Source: an uncultured Dysosmobacter sp. (lineage in GTDB: Bacteria; Bacillota; Clostridia; Oscillospirales; Oscillospiraceae). From it: a DNA stretch of 64,000 nt. The DNA lies in contig CAKTIO010000003.1 in assembly GCA_934565855.1 (NCBI GenBank), forward strand, positions 124,001-188,000, given 5' to 3'. Below are positions 1 to 8,805 of the stretch, piece by piece. The notes below the pieces were generated by a model. That model was given only the letters and a program-made list of their open reading frames with translations. It ran no database searches and was not told the DNA's origin. Position 1 is the stretch's first letter; the number at the start of each line of letters is the position of its first letter. The position numbers and the translations under genes were made by a program.

Positions 1-656
1 AGTTCAAGGAGGAGCATCTGGGTGAGGTGACTACCTATAAGGGCTGGTACTGTGATAGTGTTGGGCGCTATACGCTGACGGACAACGTAATGCCGGTGCT
101 GTATTCCAGCTCCAACGCCAGAAAGCCCGCCGGGAATCCCAAGGCGGTGCTGGACCATTACTATCTGCTGGGACACGGCAGCCATCTGTTTGATACGGCA
201 ATGTATTTCATGGGAAATATCCGGGAGGTCTCCGCCCGGTATGTGCATAAGGAAAAGCTGCACTCTTGGCTCATTGACTGCAATTTTGAAAGCGGCGCCA
301 TCGGGACCCTGGACCTTTCCATTGCCATTGCCCAGCTGTGGCACGAGGGCTGTGAGATCTACGGCACCGGCGGCAGTGTGTTCGCCAAGATCTATAACCC
401 ATGGGAATTCCGCTCCGCCACGGTGGAGTGCTATGACCGGGCAACGGATGTTTCCTCCACTCCCGCAGCGTATGACGGGCAGTTCTACCGCCGGGAGTTA
501 GAGGGCTTTGCCGACAGCATTCTGAACCACAAGCCCTGCTGCGGCGCAACAGCGGAGGACGGTATCCAGGTGATGCAGGCGCTGATCGCCACCTACCGTT
601 CGGTGCAGGAGGGCGGACGCTGGATCGCACTGAAGGACGCAGAGGGGGCGCTGTAA
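1..656 (+). CDS. Gfo/Idh/MocA family oxidoreductase, C-terminal part (partial)
   Basis: The reading frame is open from the first base, so this is the 3' end of a longer gene whose NAD(P)-binding N-terminal half lies outside the window. The visible ~218 residues match the C-terminal dimerisation/substrate domain of the family. They include a conserved segment GHGSHLFDTAMYFMG, which carries the His and Asp typical of sugar or inositol dehydrogenases. It acts in the cytoplasm, oxidising or reducing a sugar or sugar derivative. The stop codon is one base from the start of the next gene, so they are co-transcribed. The internal GTG at 27 is not taken as a start. Substrate cannot be told from sequence. 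Confidence 0.9.
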   Translation, partial: FKEEHLGEVTTYKGWYCDSVGRYTLTDNVMPVLYSSSNARKPAGNPKAVLDHYYLLGHGSHLFDTAMYFMGNIREVSARYVHKEKLHSWLIDCNFESGAIGTLDLSIAIAQLWHEGCEIYGTGGSVFAKIYNPWEFRSATVECYDRATDVSSTPAAYDGQFYRRELEGFADSILNHKPCCGATAEDGIQVMQALIATYRSVQEGGRWIALKDAEGAL

Positions 657-657
657 T

Positions 658-1482
658 ATGGAGCTTGGAGTATTTTCCAGAACCTATGAGGTCGGAGACC
701 TGAACGAGACCTACCGCCGGATGACGGCGCATGGACTGCACCACACGCAGTTCAACCTGTCCAATGTAGGATTGCCCTCCCTGCCTGAAACGGTGGAGGA
801 CACCACACTGGAACAGATCCGCACCCTGTCCCGGCAGTACGGCGTGACGCTGGATGCGCTGTCCGGCACCTTTAATATGATCGACCCGGATGAACAGGCA
901 CGGGCGCGGGGCTGCCGGCAATTTGCCACCCAGTGCCGTGTTGCCCGGGAGCTGGGGATCCCCGTGGTTTCCCTGTGTACCGGCTCCAAAAACCGGGAAA
1001 GCAAGTGGAAGTGGCATGACGACAACCTGTCCGACCATGCCTGGACGGACCTGATGCGTTCCACCGAGGCGGTGCTGAGGGCAGCGGAGGACAACCACAT
1101 CGTTCTGGGCGTGGAGACCGAAGCCAGCAATATCATCAATACGCCACAGCGCGCCCGGAGGTATCTGGATAGTGTTGGCAGTCCGAACCTGAAGATCATC
1201 ATGGACGGAGCCAACCTGTTCCATCCGGAGCAGGTGAGTGACATGACGGCGGTGCTGACGGAGGCGTTTGACCTGCTGGGCAGTGATATCGTGCTGGCAC
1301 ATGCCAAGGATTTCACAGCAGACGGCTCTTTGAAGTTCGTGGCGGCTGGGCAGGGACAGCTGGATTTCCCGCTGTATCTGTCTCTGCTGAAACAGACCGG
1401 CTACAGCGGTGCGCTGGAGATGCACGGACTGTCCGAGAAGCAGGTGCCGGTCAGTCGGAAGTTTTTAGAGGGGATGGTGTGA
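658..1482 (+). CDS. Sugar phosphate isomerase/epimerase family protein
   Basis: A 274-residue TIM-barrel protein of the xylose-isomerase-like family, the usual partner of Gfo/Idh oxidoreductases. Putative divalent-metal ligands can be seen in order: Glu in LGVETEASN (about residue 153), Asp in IIMDGANLFHP, His in VLAHAKDF and Glu in GALEMHG near the C terminus. It probably interconverts a keto and aldo sugar or epimerises a sugar intermediate. It starts one base after the preceding stop and ends three bases before the hydrolase gene, in a tight operon. The exact substrate is unknown. Confidence 0.88.
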   Translation: MELGVFSRTYEVGDLNETYRRMTAHGLHHTQFNLSNVGLPSLPETVEDTTLEQIRTLSRQYGVTLDALSGTFNMIDPDEQARARGCRQFATQCRVARELGIPVVSLCTGSKNRESKWKWHDDNLSDHAWTDLMRSTEAVLRAAEDNHIVLGVETEASNIINTPQRARRYLDSVGSPNLKIIMDGANLFHPEQVSDMTAVLTEAFDLLGSDIVLAHAKDFTADGSLKFVAAGQGQLDFPLYLSLLKQTGYSGALEMHGLSEKQVPVSRKFLEGMV

Positions 1483-1485
1483 CCG

Positions 1486-2304
1486 ATGGAAGCCTGGACA
1501 CACCGGGGGATCACCCTGCAATATTTACAGGAGAGCAGCGGCGTTCCGCTGCTGTTCCTGCATGGTATGGGCGGCAGCGTCCGGCAGATCCAGAGCGTGT
1601 ATGACGCCATTCCCGGCGTATCGCTGTTGACCATGAACCAGCAGGGACACGGCGGCAGCGGCGCGGACTGGACGGATTACAGCTTTTCCCGTTTGGCGGA
1701 GGATGCCTTGTCACTGCTGGACCATTTGGGCATTGAGAAAGCCTGCTTTGCCGGGATCTCTATGGGTGCGGCGGTCAGTCTGGCGGCAGCGCTGAGAGCA
1801 CCGGAGCGGGTATTGGGTCTGGGGCTGATTCGCAACGCCTGGACCCATGAACCGATGGCAAAGCCGGTGCGGGATGCCTACTGGCACTTGGGAGAGGCGT
1901 TAAAGCAGCGCTCCATAGACGCCTTTTATGCCTCTGCTGGCTGGGAGACCGTCTCTCAGCAGTCGCCCTATACCCGCAATGCTTTTCTCTCCACCTTTCA
2001 GGACGAGGACTGTCTGAAAAATTGGCAGAAGTATCAGCTTTTGCCGCCGCAGGCGCCGTTTCAGTCACCGGAGGAGCTGAAGCGGCTGCATATGCCGGTG
2101 GTGGTGCTGGCAAACCGGAATGACTTCTGCCATCCCTTTGCCTACGGCGGATACATGAAGGAGCATATTCCCGGCGCGGAGCTGCGGGAGATCCCGGATA
2201 AGGATGCCGACGCGGCGGGACACCGTCAGGGCGTAAACGATGCGCTGCGGTATTTGCTCTCTCTGGTATATGGGCAGAAAAAAACAGGAGGGGAACCGCT
2301 GTGA
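1486..2304 (+). CDS. Alpha/beta hydrolase
   Basis: A 272-residue alpha/beta-hydrolase-fold enzyme. The oxyanion-hole segment HGMGG lies near residue 27. The nucleophile elbow GISMGA supplies the catalytic Ser near residue 97. An Asp in NRNDFCHPF and a His in DADAAGHRQG near the C terminus complete a Ser-Asp-His triad. It likely cleaves an ester, lactone or similar bond in a compound handled by the neighbouring oxidoreductase and isomerase. Its stop overlaps the GTG start of the kinase gene (GTGA), which implies translational coupling. Confidence 0.85.
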   Translation: MEAWTHRGITLQYLQESSGVPLLFLHGMGGSVRQIQSVYDAIPGVSLLTMNQQGHGGSGADWTDYSFSRLAEDALSLLDHLGIEKACFAGISMGAAVSLAAALRAPERVLGLGLIRNAWTHEPMAKPVRDAYWHLGEALKQRSIDAFYASAGWETVSQQSPYTRNAFLSTFQDEDCLKNWQKYQLLPPQAPFQSPEELKRLHMPVVVLANRNDFCHPFAYGGYMKEHIPGAELREIPDKDADAAGHRQGVNDALRYLLSLVYGQKKTGGEPL

Positions 2305-3236
2305 TCACGACCCTGACCATGAATCCCTGTGTGGACCATACGGTAACGCTGCACGGGCTGCAAATAGGCGGAACCAATCCGGTGGAGAACAGCCGCCGGG
2401 ACTACTGCGGAAAGGGCGTCAATGTCAGCGTGGCGCTGCACCAGATGGGTGTTTCCACCCGTATCCTGTGCCTGGGACATCAGGACGGTGTGATGGAAAA
2501 AGCGCTGGAGGAGAAGGGAATCCCCTATACGCTGATCCCTGCGCCTGGAGCGGTGCGCACGAATCTGAAGCTGTTTGACGCGGAGGACCGCGTGATGACG
2601 GAATGTAATGAAAAGGGCGCGCCCCTTTCCCCTGATGTGGTAGAGGCAGCGCGGCGCGCTGTGGCGGACAGCCTGCGGGACAGCCGGCTTCTGGCAGTCA
2701 GCGGCAGTGTGCCGCCGGGGGTGCCGGAGACCTTCTACCGGGAGATCGCCGGACTGGCACGGGAGACGGGTGTCCCTGTGATTTTGGATGCCAAGGGCGC
2801 ACAGCTGCGCTATGGTGTGGAAGCCGCGCCGCTGCTTATCAAGCCCAATCAGGACGAGCTGCGGGATGCCTTCGGCATCTGCTTCGACACCCGGGAGGAA
2901 GCGGCATGTGCCTGCCGGAAGCTGATCGACCGGTATGGGATCGGCTATGTTGCCCTGTCTATGGGGGCGGAGGGTGCGCTGCTGGTCAGTGAAAGGGGTG
3001 CATGGTTCACCCGCGGCGCGGAGATCACCGTCCGCGGCGTACAGGGTGCGGGAGATTCTATGGTGGCAGGCTTCTGCGCCGCGTTTGCCCAAGGGGAGAC
3101 CGACGGAGCTGCGCTGCTGCGGGTGGCAGTAGCCGCCGCCAATGCCTCTCTGGAAAAGGAGGGGACGCAGATGTGTACCCGGCAGGAGATCGAGATGCTT
3201 TATCCCCAGGTAAGCGTGACGCCGGTCGTATTTTGA
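2301..3236 (+). CDS. 1-phosphofructokinase-type PfkB family hexose kinase
   Basis: A 311-residue ribokinase-fold sugar kinase. The N terminus has the NPCVDHTV strand typical of the FruK/LacC branch. A glycine-rich GKGVNVSVALHQMG motif binds the sugar, and the C-terminal GAGDSMVAGF motif carries the catalytic Asp and anion hole. The family phosphorylates fructose-1-P, tagatose-6-P or similar sugar phosphates with ATP. The GTG start overlaps the preceding stop and has AGGAGGGG six bases upstream. In this operon it probably commits a sugar phosphate to glycolysis; the exact substrate is not resolvable. Confidence 0.88.
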   Translation: MITTLTMNPCVDHTVTLHGLQIGGTNPVENSRRDYCGKGVNVSVALHQMGVSTRILCLGHQDGVMEKALEEKGIPYTLIPAPGAVRTNLKLFDAEDRVMTECNEKGAPLSPDVVEAARRAVADSLRDSRLLAVSGSVPPGVPETFYREIAGLARETGVPVILDAKGAQLRYGVEAAPLLIKPNQDELRDAFGICFDTREEAACACRKLIDRYGIGYVALSMGAEGALLVSERGAWFTRGAEITVRGVQGAGDSMVAGFCAAFAQGETDGAALLRVAVAAANASLEKEGTQMCTRQEIEMLYPQVSVTPVVF

Positions 3237-3255
3237 AAAGAAACGGAGCAACAGA

Positions 3256-3897
3256 ATGAAACAGATCTACTGGATCCGCCACGGCTGGCAGGGAGACGCG
3301 CTTTACAATGTGGACATTCCGCTGACAGAGGCGGGACGGCGGCAGGCAGAGGTCACAGGCGCATGGATGGAGCATTGGGGCGTTGCCCGGCTGTTTTCCA
3401 GCCATCTGCTGCGGGCGCGGGAGACTGCGGAGATCCTTAATACATATTTGAAGGTTCCCTATGAGATCCGTCCCGCCATTGAGGAAATTCACTACGGTGT
3501 ATTTACCGGGCAGACGCCCCAATGGGCAAGGGAGCATTATCCGGAATATTTCCACCTGCGGGAGGCGGAGACGGAGGATGCTGCCTATCCGGAGGGCGAG
3601 AATGCGGCGATGGTTCTGGAACGCATCCAGCCCTTTCTGGAGGAATTGAAGCGCTGCCCGGAGGAGCAGATCGCCGTGGTGAGCCACGGCAACGTGATCC
3701 GTACGCTGACAGCATGGCTGCTGGGACTGCCGCCGCAATACCGCTTCCGGTTGGGTCGGGAGATGGAAAACTGCGGTATCACCGAGGTGGATTGGGATGA
3801 GACAACGGACCGTTTCCTGCTGCAAAGCTTTAATGGAACAGAACAGTTCCGGGCGCATCCGGAGCTGCGCCGCAGCGTGGTGAAGAGCAGGACATAA
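3256..3897 (+). CDS. Histidine phosphatase family protein
   Basis: A 213-residue phosphoglycerate-mutase-like phosphatase. The catalytic RHG is at residues 8-10 (WIRHGW), a catalytic Glu lies in EEIHYGVFTG, and the second catalytic His in AVVSHGNVIR. The family forms a phosphohistidine intermediate and dephosphorylates sugar phosphates or nucleotides in the cytoplasm. The ATG is preceded by GGAG. It sits 19 bases after the PfkB kinase, so it is probably the fifth gene of the operon and may recycle or detoxify phosphorylated intermediates. Confidence 0.87.
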   Translation: MKQIYWIRHGWQGDALYNVDIPLTEAGRRQAEVTGAWMEHWGVARLFSSHLLRARETAEILNTYLKVPYEIRPAIEEIHYGVFTGQTPQWAREHYPEYFHLREAETEDAAYPEGENAAMVLERIQPFLEELKRCPEEQIAVVSHGNVIRTLTAWLLGLPPQYRFRLGREMENCGITEVDWDETTDRFLLQSFNGTEQFRAHPELRRSVVKSRT

Positions 3898-3933
3898 GGA
3901 TTTACGAAGAAGCAGCGGTGCTGGAAGGGAGTT

Positions 3934-4599
3934 ATGATGAGACTTCAATTTTTGGGACATGCCGCGTTTTTGCTGGACGATGGCACACACCGGGTGTTGA
4001 TCGACCCATTTTTGAGCGGAAATCCGCTGGCGGCGGTTTCTCCTGAAGAGGTTACGGCGGATTGGATCTTTGTGACCCACGGACATGACGATCATGTGGG
4101 AGATACCGTGGACATCGCCCGGCGCACCGGAGCCACCGTCTGCTGCTCTGTGGATCTGGCAAGAGCGGTCTTTGCCCCGGCAGGGGTGAAAACTCTGGCT
4201 GGAAATCTGGGCGGAAGGATGCGTCTGCCGTTTGGCTGGGCAAAGCTGACCCCGGCGGTCCATGGAAGCGGGGTGCCGGGATGTCTTGCCTGCGGCTTTC
4301 TCTTTGAAATGGGCGGCAGGCGCATTTACCATGCCGGAGATACCGCACTGACTGCGGATCTGGCGCTGTTGGAAAGCGAGAGGATCGATGTGGCGCTGCT
4401 GCCCATTGGAGACTTTTATACAATGGGTCCGGAGGATGCCCTCCGGGCAGTACAGATGATCCGCCCTCAGTGGACGGTTCCCATGCACTATGACACCTTC
4501 CCGGTGATCCGGCAGGATCCGGCGGCATTTGCCGCTGCTGTGGAGAAAAACGGTTTTCAGGCAAAGGTGCTGAAGCCGGGTGAGGTCTGGACGCTGTAA
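3934..4599 (+). CDS. Metal-dependent hydrolase, metallo-beta-lactamase fold (UPF0173-like)
   Basis: A 221-residue protein. Its HGHDDH motif (about residues 50-55) is the metal-binding signature of metallo-beta-lactamase-fold hydrolases. Further His/Asp ligands are seen in AVHGSG, YHAGDTAL and PMHYDTFP. The overall layout matches the UPF0173/UlaG-like group, some of which open phosphorylated lactones. A GGAAGGGAG ribosome site precedes ATG codons at 3934 and 3937, so the start is uncertain by one codon. It closes the sugar operon that starts before the window. Its substrate is unknown. Confidence 0.86.
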   Translation: MMRLQFLGHAAFLLDDGTHRVLIDPFLSGNPLAAVSPEEVTADWIFVTHGHDDHVGDTVDIARRTGATVCCSVDLARAVFAPAGVKTLAGNLGGRMRLPFGWAKLTPAVHGSGVPGCLACGFLFEMGGRRIYHAGDTALTADLALLESERIDVALLPIGDFYTMGPEDALRAVQMIRPQWTVPMHYDTFPVIRQDPAAFAAAVEKNGFQAKVLKPGEVWTL

Positions 4600-4648
4600 G
4601 ACCAGAGCTGGAAAATTGAATTTCCGTTTTTGCAAAGCCTTTTCCCGG

Positions 4649-4663
4649 ACAGCGTGATACAAT
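4649..4663 (+). promoter_or_regulatory. Extended -10 promoter for the TauE-like gene
   Basis: A TGATACAAT extended -10 box occurs 43 bases upstream of the preferred start, with no good -35. It overlaps the alternative ATG at 4662, which argues that the protein starts at 4707 rather than 4662. Confidence 0.4.
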
Positions 4664-4706
4664 GTTCCCGAAAAGCGGTAAAAAGCGAAGACAGGAGGCG
4701 GCGTGG

Positions 4707-5423
4707 ATGTATTTATGGTTCCTTGCGGCGGCAGTCGCTTATTTCATCAAAGGACTGTGCGGATTTGCCAATACACTGGTGTTTACCTCAATTTTGAGCT
4801 TTGGCGCAGTGAACGCCAATATTTCCCCCATTGACCTGCTTCTGGGCTATCCGTCCAATCTGATCCTGACCTGGAAAAACCGGAAGAGCCTGGACCCCAA
4901 GGTTTACCTGCCGTTGTCGGCACTGGTGCTGGCGGGCAGCATTCCGGGAGCGCTGCTGCTGAAAAGCGTGGATGCCCGGGCAATTAAGATCGTCTTTGGC
5001 GTGGTAGTGATCCTGCTGGGACTGGAGATGTTTTCCCGGGAATACAGCAAAAGGACGTTTCGCTCCTCAAGACTGATGCTGGCAGTCATTGGAGTCACAG
5101 CGGGCGTTTTGTGCGGACTGTTTGGCGTGGGGGCGCTGCTGGCTGCGTATATCAGCCGCGTGACAGAGGGCGGAGACGCATTCAAGGCGAATATCAGCGC
5201 GGTGTTCATTGTAGACAACACCTTCCGTATGGTTCTCTACAGCGTGCTGCACCTGTTGACGTTCCAGACGGTAAAAACCGCTTTGATGCTGATTCCATTT
5301 GCCCTGCTGGGACTGTTTTTGGGAATGAAGAGCAGCCGCCGTTTGAATGAGGCATCAGTCCGGAAGCTGACTGCGGTGCTACTGGCGCTGTCCGGCGTTT
5401 CCCTGATCCTTACAAACCTGTAA
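4707..5423 (+). CDS. TauE/SafE family membrane transporter (sulfite exporter-like)
   Basis: A 238-residue integral membrane protein with about seven to eight hydrophobic segments. It shows the internal two-fold layout of the TauE/SafE family, whose members move sulfite, sulfonates or other small organic anions. The open frame extends back to 4662. ATG 4707 is preferred because AGGAGG lies eight bases upstream and because a -10 box covers 4662. The glycine-rich GVLCGLFGVGALLAAYISR segment is the second-half repeat signature. The gene stands between the sugar operon and the DNA-repair pair and is only 11 bases from adaA. The transported ion is unknown. Confidence 0.84.
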   Translation: MYLWFLAAAVAYFIKGLCGFANTLVFTSILSFGAVNANISPIDLLLGYPSNLILTWKNRKSLDPKVYLPLSALVLAGSIPGALLLKSVDARAIKIVFGVVVILLGLEMFSREYSKRTFRSSRLMLAVIGVTAGVLCGLFGVGALLAAYISRVTEGGDAFKANISAVFIVDNTFRMVLYSVLHLLTFQTVKTALMLIPFALLGLFLGMKSSRRLNEASVRKLTAVLLALSGVSLILTNL

Positions 5424-5434
5424 GGGGGGCGCAT

Positions 5435-5983
5435 ATGACAGAGCAGAAGATGTGGGATGCGGTACAGCGCTGTGACGCGGATTACGACGGAGTGTTCTTC
5501 TACGCGGTCCGAACAACGGGAATTTTCTGCCGCCCATCCTGCCGTTCCAAGCCGCCAAGACCGGAAAACGTGTGTTATTTTCAAACGGCGGAGCAGGCGC
5601 GCCGCGCAGGATTCCGTCCATGCAAGCGCTGCCGGAGCGACCTGCTGGATTACCGTCCCATGCGGGAGATCGCGGAGGAGACCCGGCAGAGGATAGAGGA
5701 AGCTGTGAAGAGAAGCGGCGCAGTGCGGCTGGACTGCATAGGCTTGACGCTGCGGCGGCTGACGGATGTGTTCCGGGAGACGTATGGCGTAACGCCGCGG
5801 GAGTATGCCGCCGGTTTGCGGCTGCAAGCGGCAAAGCAAAAGTTGGCAGAGACGGAGGAGCCGGTTATTGACATTGCCTATGACACGGGCTTCTCCAGCC
5901 TTTCCACCTTTAACCGTTTTTTCAAAAGGCAGACAGGACAAACGCCCACCGGATACCGGCGGACGTGGAGGGAGCACACATGA
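5435..5983 (+). CDS. adaA: Ada-type methylphosphotriester-DNA methyltransferase / AraC regulator (AdaA-like)
   Basis: A 182-residue protein with two domains. Residues ~5-75 form the Ada zinc domain, with Cys in TTGIFCRPSCRSK and in FRPCKRCRSD. Residues ~85-180 form an AraC-type double helix-turn-helix ending in SSLSTFNRFFKRQTGQTPTGYR. One cysteine accepts a methyl group from DNA phosphotriesters, which turns the protein into an activator of alkylation-repair genes. It overlaps the downstream methyltransferase by an ATGA junction, the split Ada arrangement known from Bacillus adaA-adaB. It probably activates its own operon. Confidence 0.92.
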   Translation: MTEQKMWDAVQRCDADYDGVFFYAVRTTGIFCRPSCRSKPPRPENVCYFQTAEQARRAGFRPCKRCRSDLLDYRPMREIAEETRQRIEEAVKRSGAVRLDCIGLTLRRLTDVFRETYGVTPREYAAGLRLQAAKQKLAETEEPVIDIAYDTGFSSLSTFNRFFKRQTGQTPTGYRRTWREHT

Positions 5984-6480
5984 ACGGCTTTGCAATTTAC
6001 CACTCCCCGGTAGGCGACCTCCGGGTGGACTATGAGGGGGATGCAGTTACCGGACTGAAAAAGACAGAACCAGGCGGAACCTCCGGCACGGAGACGCCGT
6101 TGACGCGGCTGGTTTTCCGGCAGCTGGACGAGTATTTTGCCGGAATGCGCAAAGACTTTGATTTTCCATGCCTTTTGCGGGGAACGGAGTTTCAGCAAAA
6201 GGTCTGGGCGGCGCTGCGAGAGATCCCATATGGAGAGACCCGCAGCTATCAGGAGATCGCCCGGGCGGTGGGAAATCCCAGGGCATGCCGCGCCGTGGGC
6301 ATGGCAAACCACCGGAATCCCATCATCATTGCCGTTCCGTGTCACCGTGTCATTGGCGCCAACGGTGCGCTGGTGGGATATGGAAGTGGGCTGGATGTGA
6401 AAAAAGCCCTGCTGGAGCTGGAACAGAAGCACCGAAAGGATGAAATCGTGGCAGACTGCCCGGGCAGTCGAATCAAATAG
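5980..6480 (+). CDS. ogt: Methylated-DNA--protein-cysteine methyltransferase
   Basis: A ~166-residue O6-alkylguanine-DNA alkyltransferase. The acceptor motif IAVPCHRVIG contains the active Cys that takes the alkyl group irreversibly. The upstream GETRSYQEIARAVGNPRACRAVGMANHRNP segment is the DNA-binding helix-turn-helix and arginine-finger region. The track frame opens at a GTG at 5965. ATG 5980 is chosen because it overlaps the adaA stop (ATGA) and has GGAGGGAG seven bases upstream. It works with AdaA in the adaptive response to alkylation. A strong terminator follows. Confidence 0.93.
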   Translation: MNGFAIYHSPVGDLRVDYEGDAVTGLKKTEPGGTSGTETPLTRLVFRQLDEYFAGMRKDFDFPCLLRGTEFQQKVWAALREIPYGETRSYQEIARAVGNPRACRAVGMANHRNPIIIAVPCHRVIGANGALVGYGSGLDVKKALLELEQKHRKDEIVADCPGSRIK

Positions 6481-6515
6481 CAGCGTTTGATTTTATAGGT
6501 CTTATATAGAAACGA

Positions 6516-6549
6516 CCGTCAGGCAGCGTGGAAAAGCGCTGCCTGACGG
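6516..6549. terminator. Bidirectional terminator between ogt and the vanX-like gene
   Basis: A perfect 13-bp inverted repeat (CCGTCAGGCAGCG at 6516-6528, complement at 6537-6549) with an 8-base loop separates two convergent genes. A short T-rich tail follows on the plus strand. Confidence 0.8.
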
Positions 6550-6559
6550 TTTGCCTTTG

Positions 6560-7774
6560 TTATTGAATGACCGGATAATCCGTGGTATCGGAAAAGTGCC
6601 ACCACTCCTTGGAGTAGCCACGGAAGCCGGCGGCGGTCATAGCCTGCTCCAGCAGCTCTGCATTGGACCGGGCGGTGGGAGATACATCGCTGTAATCCCG
6701 GTCCGCCAGAGCGGAGAATTCGTCAAACCCGGACGGCATCTCAACAGGCTCGCTGTCCAGTGTCACCAGAGTCACGTCTACCGTGTTTCCCCGGCTATGA
6801 TTGGAGAAGCCCTTGTTGGGGTTTGACACAAAATTAGCGTCTGGACACAGCTCCCATAGCTTCCGCTGGGCTTCCGCAGGGCGGTAGGCATCCCAGATCA
6901 GCAGGCGAAAGCCTGCCTGTCCCAGTTGGTCCTGTACCGCCTTCAGCTTTTGCAATGTGCCGAACCGCAGCTGTGGGTCCTCGCTGTCGTAGATGACCTG
7001 CCCGGTAAAGTTGTCTGCCGAGGCGTATTTCAGGTCCACATCCATGTTGGGCAGATACTGCCATACGGATACCAGTGCATCGTCCTGCTCCGAACCATCT
7101 TCCAAAAGGAGGTTTTCTACCTCCTGCCCTGTGTGCAGCAGCTTTCCGGTGCTGCTGTCATACTGGTAATGGTCGGTATAATACATACCGGGACCATCCC
7201 GGGATTCCGTGATGATCTGCCGGGCTTCCGGGTCAGTGGTCACTTCATAGCCTGAAAGCTGGAAGGCGTAGAAGAACTGTGATGTCTCCGGGTCCCACAG
7301 CCAGCAGAGATAGGAGGCATTCACATTGCCCATCCAGCAAATGAGCCGCAGGTCCGGAAACCCGTCAAAATTCAGGTCTTCCAGAGCCAGTCCGCTGTCG
7401 GCGGTGAAGTAGTCGGTGCGGTCCTGATCGCCGTAATTCACCTCGCCGCCATCGGCGCAGGCGGCATCAATGGCATCCTTTACCCGCAGCGTTTGGAGAA
7501 TGATATTTTCGCCCAGAATTTCGATTTGGGATACGCCATAGCGTTCAAAGCCATCGGTCCGGTCAACGGTTCCGTGCAGCCGTACAGTCAATGCCTGGTC
7601 GCCCTCGGTAAAATCCTGGTCAAATGTGTAGTCCTCTATCGAGTCGTCAGTCTCTTCTGGGAGAGAAATATCCGGCACACTGGAAGTCACGCCGGATGCA
7701 CTGCCGGATGGGGACGCGCCGCAGCCGGAGGACAACAGAGCTATAGATAAGAGCAGGAGCAAAAGCCGTTTCAT
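6560..7774 (-). CDS. VanX-type D-Ala-D-Ala dipeptidase lipoprotein with an extra N-terminal domain
   Basis: A 404-residue exported lipoprotein. The signal sequence ends in LLSSGC with lipid-anchored Cys18. The C-terminal ~170 residues are a VanX/DdpX-like zinc peptidase with FSNHSRGNTVDVT (zinc His and Asp near residue 320) and KEWWHF (catalytic Glu and zinc His near residue 388). Residues ~50-225 form a separate domain with an Asp-rich LEDLNFDGFPDLRL calcium-like loop, as in XAC2610-like or FG-GAP-type proteins. It likely acts outside the membrane on peptidoglycan dipeptides rather than in vancomycin resistance, since no vanHA genes are nearby. ATG 7774 is chosen for GGAGGGG seven bases upstream. 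Confidence 0.85.
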   Translation of the reverse strand: MKRLLLLLLSIALLSSGCGASPSGSASGVTSSVPDISLPEETDDSIEDYTFDQDFTEGDQALTVRLHGTVDRTDGFERYGVSQIEILGENIILQTLRVKDAIDAACADGGEVNYGDQDRTDYFTADSGLALEDLNFDGFPDLRLICWMGNVNASYLCWLWDPETSQFFYAFQLSGYEVTTDPEARQIITESRDGPGMYYTDHYQYDSSTGKLLHTGQEVENLLLEDGSEQDDALVSVWQYLPNMDVDLKYASADNFTGQVIYDSEDPQLRFGTLQKLKAVQDQLGQAGFRLLIWDAYRPAEAQRKLWELCPDANFVSNPNKGFSNHSRGNTVDVTLVTLDSEPVEMPSGFDEFSALADRDYSDVSPTARSNAELLEQAMTAAGFRGYSKEWWHFSDTTDYPVIQ

Positions 7775-7883
7775 AATACACCCCTCCAAATTTTTATGCT
7801 CTCATCATAGCCGCTGGAAAAAGGAAAAGCGACTACAAAACGGTAACATATGCGAGGTTAGAAGAGATGCTGCGGGAAAGGAG

Positions 7884-8690
7884 TCAAAAATCAAAGGTCA
7901 ACGGATCATGACTGGTGCGTTTGCCGCAGTTTAAAGCGCTTAATGCTTCCATGTCCTCCGGCTCCAGAGTAAAGTCAAACACGGAAATGTTTTCTGCAAG
8001 CCGAGTTGGATTTTTGGATTTGGGAATGGGCAGAACGCCCTGCTGGATATTCCAGCGCAGAACGACCTGTGCGGCAGTTTTGTGGTATTTTTCAGCGATG
8101 CGCTGAACCTCTTCTCCAAAATCACCGCGCCGCAGCGGCGCCCATGCCATGACCTGAATGCCATGCGCCTGACAGAATGCCGTCAGGCGCGGGTCATGAA
8201 GCTGGGGAGAGTGCTCCACCTGGTCGATTATGGGGGCAATGCTACTGTTGCTCAGAAGAAATTCTAAATGGCAGATCTCAAAGTTGCATACACCGATGCT
8301 TTTTACCAGACCGTCCCGGTAGGCTTGCTCCAGCGCCCTCCAGGTGCTGAGCATCCGATTCTGGTCCTGTCCGGGCCAGTGGATAAGAAAGGCGTCCAGA
8401 TAGGAGGTTTGCAGCCTTTCCAAAGAGGACCGCAGGCTTGCCAGTGCGGGTTCGTACCACTGGTTACAGTTGTTTACCTTGCTGACAAGGAATATGGATT
8501 CCCGGGGAATGTGGTTGACCTGAAGCGCCTCGCCCAGCGCCGCTTCGTTGCCATACATCTGTGCGGTGTCGAACAGGCGGTAGCCAGCCTGATAGGCGGC
8601 GCCGATGGCGGAAATCATTTCCGCGCCTGCCTCCATTTTATAGACGCCAAGCCCGATTTCCGGGATGGAAATGCCGTTTGCCAATTTCAT
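7884..8690 (-). CDS. Aldo/keto reductase
   Basis: A 268-residue NADPH-dependent (alpha/beta)8 barrel. The catalytic tetrad is visible: Asp and Tyr in FDTAQMYGNE, Lys in FLVSKVNN and His in LIHWPG. The C-terminal IPKSKNPTRLAENISVFDF segment is the usual cofactor-binding loop. It reduces aldehydes or ketones in the cytoplasm. The frame extends to 8729, but ATG 8690 has GAAAGGAGC eight bases upstream and starts at the typical KLANGISIPEIGLGVY beginning. It is transcribed away from the aldolase operon, probably as a single gene. Confidence 0.93.
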   Translation of the reverse strand: MKLANGISIPEIGLGVYKMEAGAEMISAIGAAYQAGYRLFDTAQMYGNEAALGEALQVNHIPRESIFLVSKVNNCNQWYEPALASLRSSLERLQTSYLDAFLIHWPGQDQNRMLSTWRALEQAYRDGLVKSIGVCNFEICHLEFLLSNSSIAPIIDQVEHSPQLHDPRLTAFCQAHGIQVMAWAPLRRGDFGEEVQRIAEKYHKTAAQVVLRWNIQQGVLPIPKSKNPTRLAENISVFDFTLEPEDMEALSALNCGKRTSHDPLTFDF

Positions 8691-8805
8691 AATGCTGCTC
8701 CTTTCTGTCTGCGTGAAATCAGGGACCATGCAGATCTATCCTTCATGGTACAACAGAAGCGGCGGAGACTGCAAGCCCCGGCTTTCCCGCTTTGGCAGAG
8801 GATGA

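Noticed and set aside
3058..4662. A 534-codon minus-strand frame across the kinase, phosphatase and hydrolase genes
   Set aside because: It spans three well-supported plus-strand genes and contains no recognisable domain.
6560..7774. A vancomycin-resistance determinant
   Set aside because: No vanH, vanA/B or vanRS homologue is nearby, and the protein is a lipoprotein with an extra domain.
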